A stretch of 64,000 nucleotides of DNA, taken from Acanthaster planci. Taxonomy: Eukaryota > Echinodermata > Asteroidea > Valvatida > Acanthasteridae. The stretch is from contig NW_019091381.1 in the NCBI RefSeq assembly GCF_001949145.1, positions 1,905,579-1,969,578 on the forward strand. The letters are read 5' to 3'. Below the pieces are notes generated by a model. That model saw only the letters and a program-made list of their open reading frames with translations, was not told where the DNA came from and made no database searches. The position numbers and the translations under genes were made by a program. Shown piece after piece: positions 48,001 through 64,000 of this stretch; position 1 is the stretch's first letter, and every line of letters begins with the position of its first letter.

Positions 48001-49496
48001 AGTGAAGTGCCTTCATTTGGAACCCAATCCCTTTTCAGTGGTTTTTATCACGTGTGCATGCGTATACCATTTTCTTTACATGGGACCGTTTGCAGGTATC
48101 ATTTTGTGAACACTTTGCACACTCATTTAAGTCTTAATTTTTTAAACTGACCCGCTACAATGAACGTACCTGTCATTGGACAGGCTCATAGGCAATAGGA
48201 ATATCTTATTCCTTTCGGTATTTATGAACATTTAAGAGGTATACAGACTTACTCTGGCTTACAATGTGAACCTTTTCAATATTTTAGCAACAAATAAGCT
48301 ATTCAAAACTAGAACAACAGCTGTGTATTTTGTTGACCAAATAGGCCTACTGTACTTTTACACATACGGAATATCTTTTATGCATTTGAGGCTCTATAAC
48401 TGGTGTGATCATGCAGTCATGCTAATATTGCATGCCATCGTCGCAACTGTCTTCCATCATTAGGAAGTTTTTCACCTGTCAAGCCCAATTCACAGAACCA
48501 AACACTCATGAAAGCTCTGGAATCTTCAAACAATAAGTTCATTAATACATGTAATTATTTACAAACCGATGGGACTTTCGCGATATGGATTCCGTGCGTA
48601 TTATCAAGATACAAATATCTGTAACCAAGGTTGCAGTATACTGATTATTGATCGTCAAAGGAGCATGCTTGCATTGACTTGAATTGTAAGCTGGGGCCAA
48701 TTTCATAGAGCTGCTTTAGCACAAAATTTGCTTAAGCGCGAGAAAACTTTGCTTAATAAATCAGGTAACCAGCCAAAACTCTATTTGATGTATTTTGTTT
48801 GGGGATCGCATTTAGTTGTTTTTTGGTTGGCGTGACAATCAGACAGAGTTTGAGCTGGTGACCTTTGTTTTTTTCGGCAAGGTCTTTTCACGCTTAAGCA
48901 ATTTTTGTGCTTAAGCAGCTCTATGAAATCGGGTCCAGATCGTTTCTGGTCAGCGTTATTATGACAGATATAAATATTTGTTCGACAGTGCTGCCTGTTC
49001 TTTGCGAGGTTCTCAGTGACTGGATTTCAGCAATCAAACCGGGATTTCAATCCGCATTGTTAATCATAATATGGACACAATTTGAAAACGTCAGTTCTTC
49101 AGCCTACTTACATCCTTTCCTTGAAATTTTCATTACAGCATAATATAAAAAATATGCCGCAAAACAGTTATGAGAATTCAAAATATTACACGGATAAATT
49201 CAGTGTTTCACTGTAAATAAATAATCTATTTTAATACCTGATTTTTTTGTCGAACGAAAATGTAAAATTTGATTAAATAATTCCCATCTGACACAACATT
49301 AAATAATATACATATTAACCAACAATGTGACAGTAAATACAAGTAATATTTAGGACAATAGCTAAGTATTTAGATAAATATGAATACAGTAAGGTTTTCT
49401 GTAGTTGACGGAGCAAGGAGACAAAGTTATAAATCTGTTATAAATTCAACTCACTCCAAAGACGGGAAGGTGAGCAGTGGCTTAACAATATTTTGC
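39072..49496. other. Intergenic interval between convergent RXR and TRPC
   Basis: About 10 kb, AT-rich, possibly partly long 3'UTR of RXR. Open frames on both strands are short and unlike known families. One inverted-repeat element (48693-48938) is present. TACATGTA words are rare here. I see no RNA gene. Confidence 0.6.
48693..48938. mobile_element. Short inverted-repeat element (MITE-like)
   Basis: About 245 bases with long inverted ends. The left arm contains CCAATTTCATAGAGCTGCTT and AGCACAAAATTTGCTTAAGC; the right arm reads the same in reverse complement, ending CTATGAAATCGGGTCC. Roughly 50 bases per arm pair with few mismatches. No target duplication is clear and there is no coding content. 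Confidence 0.7.
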
Positions 49497-49502
49497 TTTA
49501 TT
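49497..49502 (-). other. Candidate polyadenylation signal for TRPC
   Basis: TTTATT on the + strand, AATAAA on the - strand, about 200 bases past the TRPC stop codon. It is the first canonical signal downstream, which would make a short 3'UTR of roughly 49480-49703. Confidence 0.5.
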
Positions 49503-49703
49503 ACAAAGGTTCAGCGGAAATAACTAAGAAAATCATCTAGTGACGATGGTCCTGCTGGTATTGCATCCTTATTAGTGAGGCAGCTCTGACCTACACTTGT
49601 GCTCCACTCCAGGCTGGGATCTTGTTTTGTCAATCAGCACGTTGCGCGCTCATGGAGGTGCCGTAGAGGAGAGCCAAGTAATACTGTTGGAGCTGAGGTT
49701 GGG

Positions 49704-57468
<7,765 letters not shown>

Positions 57469-58080
57469 CTGTGGAGAGGCAAATTCGGATAAAATATGAT
57501 TGATGGTGGCATATGCTAGCACAAAGTGACTGGTAAAATTATTACCTTATTAACATTTTGTGTTGTGATCGGTTTGGGTGAAAATTGTGCTCCCAGAAGA
57601 TGACATTTGCAGACTCACTTTGTTACCCCCCCCAAAAAAACCCACAAACAAAGACTAAACGAACAAACACAATCGCTTTTAAATTATCTCCTGGGGTTTT
57701 CCTTTGATTTTCGTCGGACATAACTTATTGAATTAATTTGAATGGACAGTGTATGAAAAAAAAATGGAAAAACTGAGTTTAGTTGTATGAACAGTTAAGA
57801 ATGTTACTGTTTAGCCTTAACTCATTTCATGTGAAATTCCCCAGCCCACAGTAATCCGTTTAGTCACACAGCTATGGATGGCAATGACGGAACCATTTCC
57901 CCCCATTGAGATCTCGCATAGCCTAAAAGCCCATGCCCACACACAAAAACGCCCGTATGTCAGCCGCTCTGCTAATTCGGTAATATCGTTTTCACTAAGG
58001 GCATATGATACCCGAGGGCTAGACGGCAAGACGACTTGATTAAGCTGAATAAGTGCACTGCCCCCGGCCAGCGCAGTGGT

Positions 58081-58111
58081 AGGGGCGTGGTCATGGAAAC
58101 ACCACGTCCCT
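58081..58111. repeat. Small hairpin
   Basis: AGGGGCGTGGT and ACCACGTCCCT pair with one mismatch around a 9-base loop. Confidence 0.5.
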
Positions 58112-58740
58112 CCTATTAAGTAGTTGCTAATGGAAACCTTTGTACCCACACTGAAGGTCGATCACTCGTTTTCTTATGTAAAATAAAATTGTACTCCATT
58201 GTGTCCACTAATATTGGCAATTACTAATGATATGCAGTTGTTTCGAAGTAATATTACAGCCAAATGGAACTTTAAATTTTTAAAGGGCCATACGAGTATT
58301 ATGATGCGGAAGCCAGCATAGATCATTCTTTCTGTCGTGTTTAATAAACTATAAAAACAAATAATATGTTCATTCTCGTTCTGCCATTTTCATGTGACAT
58401 AGTTGACACGAATTCTTCCTATTGTAAACAATATGAAGCAGGTGTAAATAACCATACGTTTGTGTGGGTAACTTTGCTCCAACTTTCATCACTATGACCC
58501 AAGCTTAAATCCCCTAAGTTGGGCTTCTTGGTCAGTGTTTACGTCATTCAGCAGTTTAGAAGTACATTCATGCTGACAAGTTCATTTCCCTCTATGTCTC
58601 ATTGGTAATTTACACGGGCCGGAAAACACTCACACCGATTATGCGTTACGTCTTTTCATATTATGTATGCATTTCCGGTCGGTGTGACAAGATAAACGTT
58701 GTTTGAACCTCTTAGTGAGTCCACCTTTAATCATAAAAAG

Positions 58741-58878
58741 CCCCTTTGTAACTGTTTAAAAGCTGCCTAGTTTGAATTTACGATGTTAAGTTTGATACGC
58801 AAAGAAAAGCCCCATTGTAACTGTTTGAAAGCTGCCTAGTTTGAATTCAAGATGTTAAGTTTGATGCGCAAAGAAAGA
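58741..58878. repeat. Tandem duplication, 69-base unit, two copies
   Basis: CCCCTTTGTAACTGTTTAAA at 58741 recurs as CCCCATTGTAACTGTTTGAA at 58810. The rest of the unit (AGCTGCCTAGTTTGAATT, GATGTTAAGTTTGAT) is nearly identical in both. Confidence 0.9.
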
Positions 58879-61800
58879 GCTTTGAAATAGTGACTACATG
58901 TACATGTGAAATGACGGATAATTCTCTTCTGGAGATCCAACCTTGAGAGGAGGGCAAGCCTGTACCTCGTCTTAACAATCAGTCTTCTGCCGTCAAGGTA
59001 ACCTTGACCCAGTTGAAAGCTTATTAACCTGAAACCCTTGTCTACATGCAGGTCGACTGGATAATTTGCTGTACCATTATTACGTGAATAGTACCATGAG
59101 CAACACCTTGGTATTCAACAGTTAGGCCTAGGTATTCATGGCAAGGGAAAGAGGCACATTAACACTGATTCAGACCGAAACGAGTAACCATTGCAAACGA
59201 TCGAAAACGATTCCCTACCCAGTTGTAAATCATTATTAGGTATTTGTGTACTGTGGAGAAGTAGGTGATAGATCCATTCCAAAAGGAATAAAATGCTGAA
59301 CTTGATCTCACTAATAAATTGAATTTGTAAACGCAAATTCAAGAAGAAAAATATCGGTATTTCCTCCCTTTTAACCAAAACATGTTCCTAGATCCTTAAT
59401 CCTTTAAGAGGCTGTACGCCCCGATTGAGGTGGAAGAACAGGAGCGATAGGAAGCAGTGCGGTCAAGACTATCTAAATTTGCCTGTTATCGTGCCACGTG
59501 TTATTGATTCAATTACGTCGTGTCGCAGCGTTGTTCTTTACCTTCGACAACTACGACAATCCCCTCTGAAACCAAGGCAACATATCGATCACTTTTAGGA
59601 TGCAGTATCGGTTCGGCGTGGCGCAGCGTTTGCAAAAAATGGCGTTAGAAATCGTTATTCGGGCGGTAATGAATTGGCCCGCAAGGCTGTGATCCAATTA
59701 GTACTCCACAGGTCACGACCCTCTTGTTCTAATTACAATGAACCAGGGTCGGGGATTCTACAAATAAGGGATTTGAAAGGTAAACTGACATTCAGTCTTG
59801 CTTCTGGTAGGAATGAAGTTGTGATTGATACCTCGCTGGTAGCCAACTTGAAGCACTTAAGAGAGTAAGCAATGGCTTAAATATCCAGCCATAAATGTTA
59901 TGCATTAAAACTTCATCTGACAAATCTGATGTAGAGACTGTTATACATGCAACTTAAGATGTCCATTGTAATTCGTCATACTTTCCCTGAGCGCCCCTTT
60001 ATTTGCACGTCATAAGTAACCGTACTTTGGCAGTGCTAATAATTATGTGCCACTGGTTTACGCGTATTCCTCGATAACATTTCCGAGGCAGGTGCTGGCG
60101 ACAGATGGTTCCCTGCGCCGTTTACCATTCAACTCCCTGTATACACAGTCCTACGGCGGCCGAGACACCAATTCACCGAAATAAAGAGCCACTGCAAAAC
60201 GCGATTATTGCACACTAATCAAATCCTCATGCCAGCAATTTTTTGAGCGACGAAGCGTGCACAGCCCGGTAACTCGCATTTTATACAGGCCATCAAAAAC
60301 ACGCCGGATAGAATAATTAATTTCTCCAGTGTGTCGTGGTTTGATCGAGTCAAGGTGGTTTCGGATAACGGTCTCCCACAAGCGGAGGCTGGCCCCTCGT
60401 GCATACTGATGCAGCGGAAAAGCGCAACTTTTCTCCAATATATTTCACAGCTTGTTTGAAGGGTTGTGTATTTTGGCCTTGCGGCGACAACACGCCTAAT
60501 CAAAATGGCCAGTCATAATTAAAAGACAAAAAGTGAAATTGGTGCGATCGGTGGAGGGCAGTGATGACTCGTGATTTTCTCAAGGCAACAAATGTCATCC
60601 ATCACTGCGGTATGCGATTTGCGCCCACCCTCTGAGAAGACACTAATTTGCACGCGTGTGACAAGTGCGGCATTTGCAAACCAGAAGCCTTTCATTTCTA
60701 AACTCTTGTTTCTCATTTGGATGATTCTATATAATACATTGCGTACTCGGGACAACCTCTGTCAAGGCACCTCACATATTGTTTACTACAACATACTTTT
60801 GTCTCCTTTACCAAAAGATTAAAACAAGAGCACGATTAAGCATATAATGAAAGCATTTAGGAAATCTTGGGATACTTCATCACTTATAGGCGCGCCAACA
60901 AACAGGAAAACGCCAAAAGAATTACTCTCATTTTCCCGTTACAGTTTTGAAAGCAAACTGTCTCTACACCTGGTCATAAACACTTGCGTGTTGTAACACA
61001 ATGTAGGCCTATGGTCTTCATGGTCTGAACAGTGCACAAGTTTAGAGTGAAATATTTGTGACATTATTGAACTTGAAGGAGTGATTGAAACCTTTCACGC
61101 TCCGACGAAATCATTGATCTGGCCACTGCAATCAACTCCTTGTCCCTACGGAATTGGGACGCAGTCCCGTCAGCTGTTTTCAACATCTAAAAATCGCCAA
61201 AACGTTATTGATAATGTCCGTCTGTATAAACCATGGTAATCACCATTGCCGTCACCATATTCGCTGTCAACACCATTACCACAACTACTGTATTCTGTCT
61301 AAGATGTTGAGTTTTTCTAATCCTGTATACGTGTACCGTACCCTCCTGCTATCCATCGTTGCAGCGAAGTCCTACGAGTCAAGCATTTTGACATGTACGT
61401 TGACCTAGCCAGCCTCACCGAGGGTTGTTGGGTTTTTAATTAAGGTTAGAATCGTTCTGTTTAGTAAATTTGTTGAGCATTATTTGCAAAAGTCTCTCTG
61501 CAGTTCGTTGTAAATTTACAAGCTGCGACTTTCTCGCGATTCAGAGAGTCTCGTCTTTCTCGGTCTCTTGACGGTCACGGTGTTAGAATGAATCCAAACT
61601 AGGAGATCTATAGGCAGCGAACTCTTCAGCTAGGTCGTGCAAATGCTGTGTGATGACTCCCATCCTGCAAATGCACTCTTCAAATAATCAAACACAAATA
61701 CAGATCAGTTGGGGGCGAACACAACACAAGTCTCCCTGTTTAACACAGCTGTAAGATATCTTAATTGGAATTTTTAAAGTCTGGAGCAACAATTATTAGA

Positions 61801-62989
61801 CAGTGAGCACATCTTACTAGAATTTGCAAAAATTTAATGTTTGCTGTAGTTTACTGTCAAGAATAATTGAATAATTTTAATTATTTTTATTGTGATTTTT
61901 GTGTAAAGTGTCAGTGTATGTTTTTAAGTGAGCAATCAAATGGATTTTAACTAAAAATGGTATATTTCATATTGTATATGTAACAATGATAATAAATCAA
62001 ATAAATCAAAATAGAAAGTCTGATTTCTCCTGAAATTATGAAGTGACGGCCATTGTCATCGCATTTGGTCGTCATTATCATTTACTGTTAACATTCCACG
62101 CCATATGCTGTCTCTACTAATCCCTAATTGCCAATGGAGCAGGCAAGGCCAGCTACCAAGAACGCAGCATAACCGCAACATGTGCGGATTATACCATAAG
62201 CAAATTCGGATTCATTTACTCAGACTGTCCCGATATGTTTTTTGTTTATCTAAGGAGTGAACCACGCATGTGCCGCGTGCTCTGTAGCGTCCGGATGAGT
62301 CCGTCGCCAGTCGAAATTACATACCAATTAGGGTCCGATCTTGATTTCATTACTGGCCCGTGCATACAAACATAGGATAAATCTCAGACGCACCGCAACC
62401 TGCGGCTAATTGCCTTTCGTCGAAAGCAGTCAGTGTCAAAAATAATGTCTGGTACATATTGGCTTTTGGGGGATTCTCAAGATATCATTTTTGTCAACTA
62501 TACGGTCTATTGTTCAGTCTTGTACACAGATAGACTCTTGACTCATCGGAATTCACAAAAACAAAACTGTATTATGATGACCGTATAAATCTTGGCATTA
62601 TGAATCTCCCTGTGATAATGGTCTGTTTTCTATTTTTACATTTTTTTCAGCCATCCTTGTTCCACCAGAACTAGCCGTTGTAAACGAACCACAAATTGTA
62701 CAATTGATTGTGACCATATTTTTAATTTCATTTTGGAATAACTTCATTATAACAGTTTCAAATATTCATGTGATGTCTTTGTTACGATACACAGAAGCCC
62801 CCAAACTGTTTTTTTTGTCAAAAATACTGCTGATTGATGTTGGAGGGTTATATACAAGGCAGCCTTCAGTTCAAATGAAGACCATTTTATTCATCTCGGA
62901 AGTAAGCTTTTCTGGTTTGCCGGCTCCCAATTCTTCCTACTGATTACTGGTGAGTTAGGTAATTCATCAAAGCGCTGTGCTGTCTACAG

Positions 62990-63365
62990 TAGCAGTGACG
63001 CACAATGCGCGCAGGGTTACGACGCGCACGGAAGCATACCGGACTCCCTGTCAACTGTTGGTACTGCACACTTCAATCGGTTGGCGAAAGTAAGCCGGAG
63101 GCTTAGCTTCGGCTTGTTTGCTAACGCGATGCACTACCGATCGGCCGCAAATCAATTTCATCCCTTCGCCCTCTTGTTCGCCCGCCACCTGCCCAGTAGG
63201 CATCCGCATAATGCCCAGGCCTTGCGTTTGGGTAATTTCCATACCGACTGGTCGGCCAGAGCGCGGACCTTTTTCTACACTAGTTCCAAAGTCGGGCACA
63301 GGTCTCGCTTTTTATCAGGAGGCCATGCCCGGATAAAAAGTCGAGGGAGACGCCGCTGACTCGCC
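62990..63365. other. CpG-rich island in AT-rich surroundings
   Basis: Composition changes abruptly: many CG dinucleotides, long open frames on both strands, and an inverted pair CTTTTTATC / GATAAAAAG (63308-63339). It could be a promoter or first-exon region for TRPC on the - strand, or an inserted repeat. Neither reading gives a known protein. Confidence 0.35.
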
Positions 63366-64000
63366 AGGTGAAGGCTACCCTTACCCAGCTAATAGGGCTG
63401 AATTGCATCCTTCACGTTACAGGGCTAAGATTTATTGTTGAAGGAAATGGTGTTGCTTTATCAGTCAGGTTGCACTTTGATATTGCTTTGACGCTACAGA
63501 ATGGTTATTTTTTGTAATTCGAATCTTTTGCTTGTTCCGTATTTAATAAAATTATTAAACTATTTAAACTTAAAAAGAAAATCTACTATTGTTGATCTGT
63601 AGATTCCATGGGAATAAAATGACTCACTTTCTGTCTTAAAAAGGATGTGAAGAATTATTATTTGATGGAAAAATTCATGTTTTATGGAATTGGAACTAGC
63701 TCCCAATTTCACAAGAAATGGGACAAATTAGTCATATCAGGCCAAGGTTAGCAGGATTTTAATATTATTGAAATTTAAATCTGTATTTCTTATTTTATAA
63801 ATTGTTAGCATCGATGTTTAAAAAAAGACACAGTGGACAATAAAGAAGAATCCCAGAAAAAACAAAAATCAAAACAAAACTATTTAAAATGCAGCCGTCA
63901 TATATTTTTCTCTAAAGGTATGGTTGAATGAAAACACTTCCTGCTGCAGTTTCATCATTTGAATCTTACAAAATTTGCTTTCTGGTCTTAAAAATGTACA

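Larger units (their letters stand above)
57469..62989. other. TRPC 5' intron or flank, no recognised exon
   Basis: Should hold or precede the missing N-terminal TRPC exons. I searched the - strand for the ankyrin motifs that come before GDALLRAV and saw none. It includes a 69-base tandem duplication (58741-58878) and a hairpin at 58081-58111. Open frames at 57817-58149 (-) and 59674-59868 (+) have no family I recognise. Confidence 0.55.

Noticed and set aside
59000-59016. Palindrome GTCAAGGT-A-ACCTTGAC resembling an inverted receptor site
   Set aside because: Half-sites do not fit AGGTCA well enough to claim a response element.

Overview
The window is animal genomic DNA. Its two genes have short GC-richer exons, long AT-rich introns with GT...AG borders, and many dispersed repeats. 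Both genes are metazoan families: a retinoid X receptor (RXR) and a TRPC-type cation channel. I infer an invertebrate deuterostome, most likely an echinoderm such as a sea star. The basis is the flood of self-complementary TACATGTA/TGTACA words, GTAGGCCTAC words and a tRNA-derived SINE carrying a CCTTGGGCAAGG core. This is inference; no species marker was read directly.

Layout. Bases 1-23775 hold no recognisable coding exon. They are RXR 5' intron or 5' flank, rich in TACATGTA arrays, a pogo/Tigger-like MITE (8472-9220), tandem repeats, tRNA-like repeat heads, a 611-base assembly gap (18884-19494) and several nuclear-receptor-type direct repeats, including a well-formed DR5. RXR lies on the + strand in six coding exons (23776-24177, 27543-27722, 34374-34525, 36071-36197, 36723-36947, 37743-37993). 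Phases agree at every junction and give 444 residues up to the stop. The first coding exon, with the start codon, was not found. Bases 37994-49703 are RXR 3'UTR and intergenic DNA with one short inverted-repeat element and no convincing gene. The TRPC channel lies on the - strand in ten exons (57468 down to 49704), giving 969 residues up to the stop. It runs from the end of the ankyrin region to a C-terminal PDZ ligand. Its first exons are upstream of 57468, and I recognise none of them before the window ends at 64000. The two genes converge tail to tail about 11.7 kb apart.

The genes have no obvious shared pathway. RXR is a nuclear transcription factor and the obligate partner of several nuclear receptors. 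The TRPC protein is a plasma-membrane calcium-permeable channel. The most unusual coding feature is in the channel: the segment joining S3 and S4, which is external in TRPC structures and about 15 residues in vertebrate TRPC4, is about 145 residues here. It includes a predicted coiled coil and two N-glycosylation sequons. No wholly new multi-gene system was seen; the novelty is at the level of this loop, regulatory candidates inside the RXR locus, and repeats.
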